Assembly (NCBI GenBank): GCA_963809875.1
Contig: CAWELC010000003.1
Coordinates: 102,191-166,190 of the forward strand
DNA length: 64,000 nucleotides
Direction of reading: 5' to 3'
From: JAFGAS01 sp963809875
GTDB taxonomy: Bacteria > Desulfobacterota > Zymogenia > Zymogenales > Zymogenaceae
Each line of letters starts with the position of its first letter. Within the stretch, counting starts at the first letter, position 1. Positions 1 to 9,360 of the stretch are shown here, piece after piece. The notes under the pieces were generated by a model. It did no database searches and was not told the DNA's origin. It was given only the letters and a program-made list of their open reading frames with translations. The position numbers and the translations under genes are program-made.

Positions 1-1891
<1,891 letters not shown>

Positions 1892-2300
1892 ATCGCAAAC
1901 CTCCGTGATTGGAAAATCCGAGTCGCCAGGGGTATTAGTTATTTCTCAAAACCGATCCGCTCGGTTTATATCCCCCTCAGATAATAAATCCGTTGAACTA
2001 TAACCCATTGAGCGTTTTTATGTCAAGCAAAATATGAATGACAATTCATTCGCTGGGGCCTCGTGAAGAAGCGGTCCGTCCCTTCATTAAGGTGCAATCT
2101 GTTCGCTCTATTTGGTAATTAGCGGCTATTGCCGGCGAACCGCTGAGACCCTATCGGCTACGCCGCAGTCTTGAAGGCCCAGGCGGACGAGAGAAGTGAC
2201 GCGATGTTCTCAGAAGAAATGAAGCACCGGCACATAACCGGCATAATCCGTGAAAAAGGCAGGGAGGGTGTCCGTATCGAGGCAACTCTCCTGTAACCGT
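1892..2300. other. Intergenic region upstream of acs
   Basis: About 410 bases between the acs start and the end of the cpoB-like gene, both on the minus strand. It contains the acs promoter and leader. In the rest (2030-2300) I see no convincing gene, RNA or terminator. Confidence 0.5.
1998..2026 (-). promoter_or_regulatory. Sigma-70-like promoter for acs
   Basis: Read on the minus strand: TTGACA (2026-2021), 17-base spacer, TTATAG (2003-1998). It points at acs and leaves a leader of roughly 100 bases. Confidence 0.6.
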
Positions 2301-3134
2301 TCACAGGGTTTCAAGCTTTTTCCTGGCCGTTTCGGCCTGCGGCTCTTTTGGATATTTTTTGACGATATCAGAAAATACCGTCTTAGCGTGAGCCTTATCG
2401 CCCAGCTCAAGGAAGGCCAGGCCTTCTTTTAGCATCGCTGCCGGGACTTTATCTCCGGAGGGATATTTCTTTATGACGCTGTCGTACTCGAGGATGGCCC
2501 GATCATAGTCCTCGCGCGAATAGTAACTTTCTCCTATCCAGAATTGGGCGTTGTCGGCCAGCGATGATTCCGGTGAATCCTTGATAAAAGCGGTGAAGTC
2601 GGTTATTGCGCCGGCATAGTCCTTGTCCTGAAACTTCTTGTATGCGGCCGCATAGAGCGCTTCGGCCGAGAGCGAGGTCCCGGGTGGGGTTGCCACGCTC
2701 CGGTCTTCAGGCGGGGTGGGACCGGTTATGGTCGAGGGGGGAGGCGCGGCGCCCTCGGGCTCCGTTGAGCTTTTTACGCCCAATTTTGACTCGATGGCCG
2801 AGAGCCTGCGCTCGATATCATAGAGACGGCTCTCGATATCGGCGGTAGTCCTGTTGACTACTTCTTTCAGGATGGCGAGCTCTTCGCTCTTCTGCTCAAA
2901 GTCGTACTCCTTCTCCTCATAGCTTCCCCTGAGTTTCTTGACTTCTTCCATAACGGTATCATAATTCGCACCGGTTGTGGCCTTTGTGTCGAGCGAGGTC
3001 CTCTTAAGGACAGCCGTCTCATCCTTAAGGATCAATATCTGGCTTTGGAGCTCCTGGATGTCGCTCGTCGTCGCGCACGATGAGACTAAAAGGACGGACA
3101 CAAACAGCATGACAAGTTTGCGTTGAGCAGACAC
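2301..3134 (-). CDS. cpoB: CpoB/YbgF-like TPR lipoprotein (Tol-Pal associated)
   Basis: Periplasmic lipoprotein of the Tol-Pal accessory type, in known members linking outer-membrane constriction to peptidoglycan synthesis. 277 residues. The N-terminus (VSAQRKLVMLFVSVLLVSSC) is a lipoprotein signal with lipobox VSSC. A coiled-coil stretch follows (residues ~25-125), then a Pro/Thr-rich linker, then a C-terminal YbgF-type TPR domain (from ALYAAAYKKFQDKDYAGAI to the end, with repeated YPK/YPS helix turns). The GTG at 3134 is preferred over the ATG ten codons upstream because AGGAGG sits 5 bases before it. Neighbouring tol/pal genes are not in the window, so the Tol-Pal role is inferred. Confidence 0.82.
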   Translation of the reverse strand: MSAQRKLVMLFVSVLLVSSCATTSDIQELQSQILILKDETAVLKRTSLDTKATTGANYDTVMEEVKKLRGSYEEKEYDFEQKSEELAILKEVVNRTTADIESRLYDIERRLSAIESKLGVKSSTEPEGAAPPPSTITGPTPPEDRSVATPPGTSLSAEALYAAAYKKFQDKDYAGAITDFTAFIKDSPESSLADNAQFWIGESYYSREDYDRAILEYDSVIKKYPSGDKVPAAMLKEGLAFLELGDKAHAKTVFSDIVKKYPKEPQAETARKKLETL

Positions 3135-3204
3135 GACGACCTCCTCATATGGATCGTTTGGCAAACGACCGGTCCCCGGTTGTTTCTAGCTGCGCATTTA
3201 TGAT

Positions 3205-3233
3205 ATTATAACGGTAACGGCTCCGTCCATCAA
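3205..3233 (-). promoter_or_regulatory. Promoter for the cpoB-like gene
   Basis: Minus strand TTGATG (3233-3228), 17-base spacer, perfect TATAAT (3210-3205), about 70 bases before the GTG start. Confidence 0.65.
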
Positions 3234-3253
3234 GATAAAACGAACAATAGATG

Positions 3254-3283
3254 TTGACAATAACCATTTAGATTGGGTACTAT
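3254..3283 (+). promoter_or_regulatory. Promoter for ECF sigma/anti-sigma operon
   Basis: TTGACA (3254-3259), 18-base spacer, TACTAT (3278-3283), divergent from the cpoB promoter. It looks like a housekeeping promoter rather than an ECF autoregulatory one. Confidence 0.55.
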
Positions 3284-3319
3284 AAATTAATGAAACGAAT
3301 ATTCAGGTAATGCATCTAA

Positions 3320-3922
3320 ATGATTGACTATAAAACAATACCCGATGACTCTCTTGTAGCGCAGGCCAGGCAAAAAGACTATCAGGCCTTCGAAGAACTG
3401 GTGAAGCGCTACGAGGGGAGGATCTATGGACATACCCTGAGACTCTTGGGTAACCGAGAAGATGCGGAAGATGTCTTGCAGGAAACGTTCTTGAATGTCT
3501 TCCGATCACTCGACAGTTTCAGGGGAGATTCCACATTTTCCACGTGGATATACCGAATCGCAACCAACAATGCGCTGATGCGACTGAGAAAATTGTCTCA
3601 TGGGGAGCGCGAACTGGACGATGAGCTTCCTCCGCCCGAGTCGATGAAGCGACAGGCGCTGGCCAGTCATATCCTCGACCCCAAGGACGCGTTCCTCGAA
3701 AAGGAGATGTTACAGGAGTTGGACAAGGCTGTCGAGAAGCTTCCGGAAAAGTATAGAACGATCTTTCTCCTGCGGGATTTGGAGGAATTCTCCACCGATA
3801 AAACTGCGCAGGTCCTGGGCATTTCGGAGGCGGCCGTCAAATCCCGTCTTCACCGCGCTCGTCTCTTCATCCGAGAAGCTTTGCTCCGGAAATTCGGGGA
3901 TAAGACGGAGATACAATCATGA
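3320..3922 (+). CDS. ECF-family RNA polymerase sigma factor
   Basis: Alternative sigma factor of the RpoE-like ECF class that redirects RNA polymerase to a stress regulon. 200 residues, normal for the family. Sigma region 2 spans residues ~10-90 (ALRLLGNREDAEDVLQ-type segment and the FSTWIYRIATNNAL core helix); region 4 spans ~130-190 with the helix-turn-helix TAQVLGISEAAVKSRLHRAR. The stop codon overlaps the start of the next gene by four bases (ATGA), so the two are translationally coupled. That gene encodes a zinc-binding anti-sigma factor, the usual partner. The regulon is unknown. Confidence 0.93.
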   Translation: MIDYKTIPDDSLVAQARQKDYQAFEELVKRYEGRIYGHTLRLLGNREDAEDVLQETFLNVFRSLDSFRGDSTFSTWIYRIATNNALMRLRKLSHGERELDDELPPPESMKRQALASHILDPKDAFLEKEMLQELDKAVEKLPEKYRTIFLLRDLEEFSTDKTAQVLGISEAAVKSRLHRARLFIREALLRKFGDKTEIQS

Positions 3923-4182
3923 GCGAACAACATAACTGCAAGGACTGTAAGAAGATATTCGATAAGCTCTCGGAATATATCGATCGGGAGCTCAATGAGG
4001 AAGAATGCCTCGTATTTGAAGAGCATATCAGGAATTGTAAACCCTGCCTCGATTTCCTTGAGACTCTCAAAAGCACCGTTAAGCTCTGCAGACACCTCGA
4101 GGATCATGATTCGTATCGGATACCTCGTGACGTGAGCGTAAAGCTGCACGAATTCCTGAAAAAAGAGTGCAAAATATCGTGA
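3919..4182 (+). CDS. Zinc-finger (ZAS-type) anti-sigma factor
   Basis: Small cytoplasmic anti-sigma factor, 87 residues, expected to sequester the ECF factor encoded just upstream. It carries the zinc-binding anti-sigma motif H-x3-C-x2-C (HIRNCKPC, residues ~39-46) and an additional CKDC near the N-terminus. There is no transmembrane segment, so it is a soluble sensor of the RsrA/ChrR-like kind rather than a membrane RseA type. Release by thiol oxidation or metal change is plausible from the family; trxB shortly downstream makes a redox signal attractive, but that is inference. Confidence 0.85.
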   Translation: MSEQHNCKDCKKIFDKLSEYIDRELNEEECLVFEEHIRNCKPCLDFLETLKSTVKLCRHLEDHDSYRIPRDVSVKLHEFLKKECKIS

Positions 4183-4240
4183 CCTTATGCGTCCCGCGGC
4201 GGACCTTGGCTCGGGATTTCATATTCAGGGAGCGGCTCGT

Positions 4241-4435
4241 ATGAAAAGGCTCGTGAAAGTCCTGGCGGGAGCGTCGGCAGGGTTTATATGCGGGTGGTTG
4301 TTGGGCCTTGTTTCCCAGCATATCGGCTCCACCTGAACCTTTTCATGTCATCCCGTGATTCCGGCCCTCTTTGGGGCGATCGTCGGGCTGATTCTGGTCT
4401 GGGGTGGACCGGCGAGCAAAGCACGTGAGGAGTAA
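4241..4435 (+). pseudogene. Small two-helix membrane ORF interrupted by one in-frame TGA (codon 32)
   Basis: From ATG 4241 the frame reads a positively charged start and a hydrophobic helix (KVLAGASAGFICGWLLGLV), meets TGA at 4334-4336, and continues without shift into TFSCHPVIPALFGAIVGLIL, a second hydrophobic helix, ending at TAA 4433. The two halves together resemble small two-helix proteins of the DUF6132 kind, in which a Cys pair precedes Pro and the second helix; here the TGA lies four residues before a Cys. It may be a nonsense-disrupted gene, a read error or a selenocysteine codon. It lies between the sigma/anti-sigma pair and trxB. I see no strong bacterial SECIS hairpin. Confidence 0.45.
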
Positions 4436-4451
4436 AGAGAGGTGATGAAGA

Positions 4452-5405
4452 GTGAGTAGCCCGCAATACGACCTGGTTATCGTCGGTGCTGGACCCGCGG
4501 GCCTGACGGCCGCCATCTACGGGGCGAGAAGCGGCCTGTCCGTGCTCGTATTGGAGCGAATGTCCCCGGGGGGACAGGCGGCGACGACCGACGTAATCGA
4601 AAACTACCCCGGGTTTCCGCAGGGGGTTAAGGGCCCCGATCTCACGGGCTCAATGGAAGATCAGGCCAGGAGATTTGGGGCGTCTTTCAAGACCGTCGCC
4701 CGGGTCGATCTGTTGGAGCGCGTGAATGGGGCGTTCAGGATTGTGACCGCCGACGAGGGCTTCACTGCAAAGGCGGTCATCGTTGCCTCGGGTGCCGACC
4801 CGACCAGGCTCGGCGTGCCCGGGGAGGAACTCCTTATCGGCAAGGGAGTAAGCTACTGCGCGGTATGCGACGGAGCTTTCTTTAAGGGATTGGACGTGGC
4901 GGTCGTCGGCGGGGGAAATTCCGCCGTCGAAGAGGCGCTCTATCTGACCAGGTACGCACGGAAGGTGTATCTGATCCATCGGCGCGATCGATTCCGGGCC
5001 GACAAGATACTGGTAGATCGCGCCCTGGCGCATCCGCAGATAGAGACCGTCATGGAAAGCATTGTCGAAGAGATCATCGGCGAAAAGGCCGTAACGGCCG
5101 CCAAAATAAAGAACGTCAGGACGGAGAAAATGGGAACGCTGTCAATTGGGGGGATATTCGTCTATGCGGGGTATCGTCCCAACACCGATTTTCTCAAGGG
5201 AGTGGTTGCACTTGACGAGTCGGGATGCGTAGTCACCGATGCGGAGATGGCCACGGAGGTTCCGGGTCTTTTCGCGGCTGGAGACGTTCGTCACAAGGGA
5301 CTGAGGCAGGTCATTACCGCCGCGGGAGACGGGGCGACAGCCGCCTTCTGGGCGGAAAAATATATCGAAAAGCTGGAAAACCGGCACTATGGAGACTTTG
5401 GCTAG
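4452..5405 (+). CDS. trxB: Thioredoxin-disulfide reductase
   Basis: FAD enzyme that passes electrons from NADPH to thioredoxin; cytoplasmic. 317 residues, standard length. FAD-binding GAGPAGLTAAIYGARSG at residues ~11-27, redox-active pair CAVC (in YCAVCDGAFF), NADPH site GGGNSAVEEAL, and the C-terminal FAD motif GLFAAGDVR. The start is GTG 4452 with a purine-rich GAGAGGTGATGAAG upstream; no in-frame ATG gives the complete FAD site. The following gene is the FmdB-type zinc ribbon after a 60-base gap with a small GACACCG/CGGTGTC hairpin. Confidence 0.96.
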   Translation: MSSPQYDLVIVGAGPAGLTAAIYGARSGLSVLVLERMSPGGQAATTDVIENYPGFPQGVKGPDLTGSMEDQARRFGASFKTVARVDLLERVNGAFRIVTADEGFTAKAVIVASGADPTRLGVPGEELLIGKGVSYCAVCDGAFFKGLDVAVVGGGNSAVEEALYLTRYARKVYLIHRRDRFRADKILVDRALAHPQIETVMESIVEEIIGEKAVTAAKIKNVRTEKMGTLSIGGIFVYAGYRPNTDFLKGVVALDESGCVVTDAEMATEVPGLFAAGDVRHKGLRQVITAAGDGATAAFWAEKYIEKLENRHYGDFG

Positions 5406-5467
5406 AACCGGACACCGCCGGTCCGATGACGGTGTCTGTGACAATTACACAAAACGTGAGGTGATTA

Positions 5468-5677
5468 ATGCCCATCTATGAATATCGCTGCACCGGTTGT
5501 GGCAAGGAGTTTGAGGTCATACAGAAGCCAACGGAGGGTGCCGAGGATCTGGTTTGCCCCTCCTGCGGGAGGCTTAATCCGGAAAAGATCGTATCGTCTT
5601 GCTGCGCCCCGTCGTCGCATGGTTCTGAGGGAGCCGGCGGGACGGCCTCCTCGTGCGGACCTCGGAGATTTTCCTGA
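5468..5677 (+). CDS. FmdB-family zinc ribbon protein
   Basis: Small zinc-ribbon protein of 69 residues starting MPIYEYRCTGCG, the hallmark of the FmdB/CxxC_CXXC_SSSS family. Two CxxC knuckles (CTGC and CPSC) form the zinc site; a Cys/Ser/Gly-rich tail (SSCCAPSS) follows. The family's role is unclear: it was named for a regulator of formamidase but is widespread. The start has GAGGTG 6 bases upstream. Confidence 0.88.
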   Translation: MPIYEYRCTGCGKEFEVIQKPTEGAEDLVCPSCGRLNPEKIVSSCCAPSSHGSEGAGGTASSCGPRRFS

Positions 5678-5782
5678 CGATAACCGTCAGCTTCTGAGTT
5701 TCAGAAGGATAGTTTTTAAATCAATTGGTGCGATGACGGACGTCAGTGTGTGTTAGCTCGATCGAAGAATAAGTGTTGTTTA

Positions 5783-5822
5783 AAGATGCACGATATGGTA
5801 TGAAATGCCGTCGTGCATTTTT
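5783..5822 (+). terminator. Hairpin with T tail between the zinc-ribbon gene and the sugar dehydrogenase
   Basis: Stem ATGCACGA (5786-5793) / TCGTGCAT (5811-5818), extendable with flanking A/T pairs, followed by TTTTTA. It ends only about 17 bases before the next start, so it could be a terminator or a leader attenuator. Confidence 0.5.
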
Positions 5823-5838
5823 ATGAGGAGCAGTGCCG

Positions 5839-7173
5839 GTGAGTATAAAAATTGCGGTTGTCGGGATGGGGTATGTGGGGATACCATGCGCCGCACTCCT
5901 GGCGGACGTAGAGGGACACGACGTTACCGGTATCCAACGGAGATCACCGCGAAGCGGATGGAAGATCGATCTTCTCAATTCGGGGAAATCCCCCATAGAG
6001 GGAGACGAGCCGGGGCTGAACGAGCTCCTGGCCGCGGTTGTTCGGAAAGGCACGTTTCGGGTCACGGACGATTTCTCTGTCATAAGCCAAATGGATGTGG
6101 TTCTCATTGACGTCCAGACGCCCACAGATGGAACGGACCATGCCCCGCAGTACCTCTCCCTGAAGGAGGTCGCGCGGGAGGTCGGGACGTACATGAAGCC
6201 GGGAGTCCTCGTTATCACGGAGTCGACGGTTGCGCCGGGTACGACCGAAAACGTCATCCGTCCGATTCTTGAGAGAAAATCCGGTCTGACAGCAGGAAAG
6301 GATTTTTCCCTGGCCTACTCCTACGAGCGGGTCATGCCCGGCAAGTTGGTCGAGTACATCGTTAATCTGCCACGGATAGTGGGCGGTATCGACAAGGAGA
6401 GCGAGCGGAGGGCACAAGAGCTCTATGCAAAGATCGTCAAGGCCTCCATCCATACCACCGACGTCCTGACGGCAGAGACCACCAAGACGATCGAGAACGC
6501 GTATCGCGACGTAAATATCGCCTTCGCCAACGAGATGGCCCTCATCTGCGAGAGTCTTGGTATCGATGTCTACGAGGTGCAGCGACTCATCAACACCCGC
6601 TCCGAGCGGATGATGCATTTTCCGGGCGCCGGAGTCGGAGGACACTGCCTCCCCAAGGATACGTGGCTCTTGCTCTACGGGCTCAACACGTATGGGACAA
6701 GAAAAGTTCAGACGCATTTCGTGCAGCTTGCCCGCAGCATCAATGAATCGATGCCCGACCATCTCGTTGACCTCCTCTCCGAGTGCCTGGCGGCCAAGGG
6801 GAGGAACTACCCTGACGTGAAGGTGGTGGTACTCGGGGTCGCCTATCTCGAGAATTCGGACGATACCCGCAACACGCCCGCCTATGCCGTGGTGGCCCGC
6901 CTGAGCGCGCGAGGGGCCGAGGTCATAGCCCACGACCCCTACGTGCGTGAATTTCCCGAAGCGGAGCTTACCAAGGATCTCATCGGGGCGGCCGAGGGGG
7001 CCGACGCCCTCGTGATCGTCACAAAGCATAAGGACTACTACGGTATGGATCTGGTTGCTCTCAAGGAAGTAATGAGAACCGGGATAATCATCGACGGAAG
7101 GGACGTGATCGATCCACAAGCCGCCCGCGCGGCGGGATTTCTCTATAAGGGAATTGGAAAAGGAAACAGCTAA
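5839..7173 (+). CDS. UDP-sugar 6-dehydrogenase (WecC/UDP-glucose dehydrogenase superfamily)
   Basis: Oxidises the C6 hydroxyl of a nucleotide sugar to a uronic acid with two NAD+, for surface polysaccharide synthesis. 444 residues. N-terminal Rossmann motif VVGMGYVGIPCA, a central domain with TTKTIENAYRDVNIAFANE, and the catalytic cysteine in GVGGHCLPKDTW (~residue 270); the C-terminal UDP-binding domain has GVAYLENSDDTRNTPA. Closest in character to UDP-N-acetylmannosamine/galactosamine dehydrogenases, but the exact sugar cannot be read from sequence. GTG 5839 is preferred over GTG 5833 because GAGGAG (5825-5830) is then 8 bases away rather than 2. No glycosyltransferases flank it. Confidence 0.9.
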   Translation: MSIKIAVVGMGYVGIPCAALLADVEGHDVTGIQRRSPRSGWKIDLLNSGKSPIEGDEPGLNELLAAVVRKGTFRVTDDFSVISQMDVVLIDVQTPTDGTDHAPQYLSLKEVAREVGTYMKPGVLVITESTVAPGTTENVIRPILERKSGLTAGKDFSLAYSYERVMPGKLVEYIVNLPRIVGGIDKESERRAQELYAKIVKASIHTTDVLTAETTKTIENAYRDVNIAFANEMALICESLGIDVYEVQRLINTRSERMMHFPGAGVGGHCLPKDTWLLLYGLNTYGTRKVQTHFVQLARSINESMPDHLVDLLSECLAAKGRNYPDVKVVVLGVAYLENSDDTRNTPAYAVVARLSARGAEVIAHDPYVREFPEAELTKDLIGAAEGADALVIVTKHKDYYGMDLVALKEVMRTGIIIDGRDVIDPQAARAAGFLYKGIGKGNS

Positions 7174-7332
7174 CGGCGGGAAGACCCTCAAGAAAAAGTG
7201 TATACCGGAGACATGGGACCGTGCGTGGCGAAGGCGCGTTGATACTATTACATATATGCATAATTTTATACGAGAAAAGTATAAATTATAATCTATTATC
7301 ATACAATCACACCTATTTTTCTAAATATTCTA

Positions 7333-7362
7333 TTGACACCGAAGAGTCAAATCCCGTACAAT
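7333..7362 (+). promoter_or_regulatory. Promoter for outer-membrane protein gene
   Basis: TTGACA (7333-7338), 18-base spacer, TACAAT (7357-7362) in an A/T-rich intergenic stretch, leaving a leader of about 55 bases. Confidence 0.65.
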
Positions 7363-7425
7363 CCTAGCGATTTCTATACAGCGCCAAGAGCGATAACACT
7401 ATAAACCACACTTAAGATCCCTACC

Positions 7426-9057
7426 ATGAAACGAACCGCTCTTGTTTTATCGCTCGTTGTCGTTGTGCTTTTCATTCCTCTTTCCTCGTCCGCAATCAAA
7501 TGGGAAAACGGCAGGCTCACTACCGACTATTCCGTCGACATCTATTATGAAAACGTATATGGAAACGTGGACAGATCGGTGCTCGACGTGGATCGAAAGA
7601 CGAAGGATAACTGGCACTACACCGAGGGGATAAAGGTCCAACTCGAGCAAAAGATCACCGAAACGTCGAACCTCGAGTTCTTCTTCTACGGAAGGCACAC
7701 GACCGACAGGCAGATACAGGACGAGCGAGCCAAGATCCTCCAGATGTATTTGCGGCTCTATGGAGACAATTTTGAGTTCGCGGTCGGCGACGTCGGAGAA
7801 TACTATACCAAGTATACCTTTAACAATACCTTCATCGGGGCGCGGGGCTGGGTAAGGCCCCTGGAGTCCCTCAAGATCATGCTTCTCGGAGGCAGGAACC
7901 GTGAGGGAAGGGACGACAGCTATGAGCACACCTTCGGCGGAGCACGAGTCGAGTATTCGCCCCATCCAAACTACATATTCGGGACGACGTACATCCATAC
8001 CGAGATAACCAAACTCTTTCCCGGAACGACGGTACCGGACTATAGCGGGGACGTCGTGTCCTTCGACACGCGGCTCAGATTGCTTGATCGGAAGCTGCTG
8101 ATCTACGGAGAAAGTGCCTTCAGCTGGTATACGGAAGACAGGAGAGACCCCCTCTCCGACAAACCGCAGGGCTGGGCACTGAACCTGGAGATCGATTACC
8201 GCCCCATCCAGCCTCTCAAGCTGTCACTCGATTATGAATACGTCGAGCCGAACTTCGTTACGGTAATGGGAAGCGCCGCCAGGGACCGGGAAACGATCAA
8301 GGGAGAAGCCCGTTACTACCCGACCGACTCCCTGGATATATGGACGAAGTACCGATTTACCGGAGACAGGCTGTCGGAGAGCTCTCCGGTCTCCTATCGG
8401 ACCGAGACCCACTATTCGGAGGCGGGCGCTACCTATAAGCCCTTCTTTGTGGATCGAGAGAGCTATTTCAGAAACCTCAAGTTCGACCTCAGGCTCGACT
8501 ATACCAGGAGAAGTTCGAGCGATAGTCCGATGAGCGTGGACGACGATCGTTTCAACGGCCGTCTCATTGTCTCGAACATATACGGGAAAATGCGCTACTC
8601 CCTCGAGTATGGCTTCAGATACACGGATGATTTTGTCCCGAGCTCTTACGATACTATGGTCAATACGGTCGGAGCGAAATGGGGGTATTCATTTGCGGCG
8701 CTCGGGTTGGACTGGGACCTTGACCTCTCCTACAAGGTTGACTTCAGAAATACCTACTCCGCCGGAGTCACTTCGTTTGACACGATTTCGGCCGTTACCA
8801 GCGGCATGACCGTAAGGTATGGCCCCACAAATTCGATCCTGCGCCTTTCATACCTGGGCGTCTTTTCACAGCTGGGCGACGGGTTCGACACCGGCAAGAA
8901 CGCCACAGAGATAGCCTTCGAGCAGGTGCTCTACGATAACGGAGGTATTACATCAATCCTCGGGATCAGCTACAGGAATCTCGATTTTCAGTCGGAAAAT
9001 CGCGATGATTCCTACGGCGAAAACATCTATATGCTCAGCCTCACGCTGCGCTTCTAG
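7426..9057 (+). CDS. Predicted outer-membrane beta-barrel protein
   Basis: 543 residues with a Sec signal peptide (MKRTALVLSLVVVVLFIPLSSSA), then a long series of alternating-polarity beta strands rich in Tyr, Asp and Arg (for example LKLSLDYEYVEPNF, MRYSLEYGFRYTDD), ending in a strand with C-terminal Phe (YMLSLTLRF), the classic barrel-assembly signal. No plug or enzymatic domain is seen. Size suggests a barrel of about 16 or more strands, as in uncharacterised porin-like proteins of deltaproteobacteria. The FecR-domain and CARDB-like secreted proteins downstream suggest a shared envelope or export function. The product family is not recognised more precisely. Confidence 0.85.
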   Translation: MKRTALVLSLVVVVLFIPLSSSAIKWENGRLTTDYSVDIYYENVYGNVDRSVLDVDRKTKDNWHYTEGIKVQLEQKITETSNLEFFFYGRHTTDRQIQDERAKILQMYLRLYGDNFEFAVGDVGEYYTKYTFNNTFIGARGWVRPLESLKIMLLGGRNREGRDDSYEHTFGGARVEYSPHPNYIFGTTYIHTEITKLFPGTTVPDYSGDVVSFDTRLRLLDRKLLIYGESAFSWYTEDRRDPLSDKPQGWALNLEIDYRPIQPLKLSLDYEYVEPNFVTVMGSAARDRETIKGEARYYPTDSLDIWTKYRFTGDRLSESSPVSYRTETHYSEAGATYKPFFVDRESYFRNLKFDLRLDYTRRSSSDSPMSVDDDRFNGRLIVSNIYGKMRYSLEYGFRYTDDFVPSSYDTMVNTVGAKWGYSFAALGLDWDLDLSYKVDFRNTYSAGVTSFDTISAVTSGMTVRYGPTNSILRLSYLGVFSQLGDGFDTGKNATEIAFEQVLYDNGGITSILGISYRNLDFQSENRDDSYGENIYMLSLTLRF

Positions 9058-9249
9058 ATCCCACACTCGGTATCCCAGCCATGAAAACGAAACGAATTAC
9101 CTCCGCCTTTATCGTTTTTCTCTTTGCGGTCTTCGATGCCCGAAAAACATTGACTTGCAGACCCATATCCTATATGAGTAAACGGATAGCCGGGCGAGCT
9201 ATACGCTCTTACCTCATCGATCTATCCTGACTGAATATGTAGGGTCATC

Positions 9250-9360
9250 ATGAAGAAAAGGGTGCAGGTCGACGCTATTGACGAGGCGGCGGCCGATCCG
9301 GAAGTAACGGCCGACATCCTGGGGACAACCGGAGTCGGCTCGACAGGAGAGTTGAGATGA
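9250..9360 (+). CDS. 36-residue ORF overlapping the FecR-domain gene start
   Basis: ATG 9250 to TGA 9360 encodes a 36-residue acidic peptide (begins MKKRVQVDAIDEAAADPEVT). Its stop overlaps the ATG of the FecR-domain gene (ATGA), the arrangement of translational coupling. The upstream ribosome site is weak (AGGGTC). Another short ORF at 9081 starts like a signal peptide (MKTKRITSAFIVFLFAVF) and stops after 33 codons, so the interval 9058-9356 may hold remnants of a decayed secreted-protein gene. No function is assigned. Confidence 0.3.
   Translation: MKKRVQVDAIDEAAADPEVTADILGTTGVGSTGELR

Noticed and set aside
4334..4385. Bacterial SECIS element after the TGA
   Set aside because: The only nearby hairpin (GCCC/GGGC) is short and its loop lacks the expected G; not listed as a feature.
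5944..7302. 452-codon open frame antisense to the sugar dehydrogenase
   Set aside because: Shadow of a gene with intact catalytic motifs; no ribosome site or family match.
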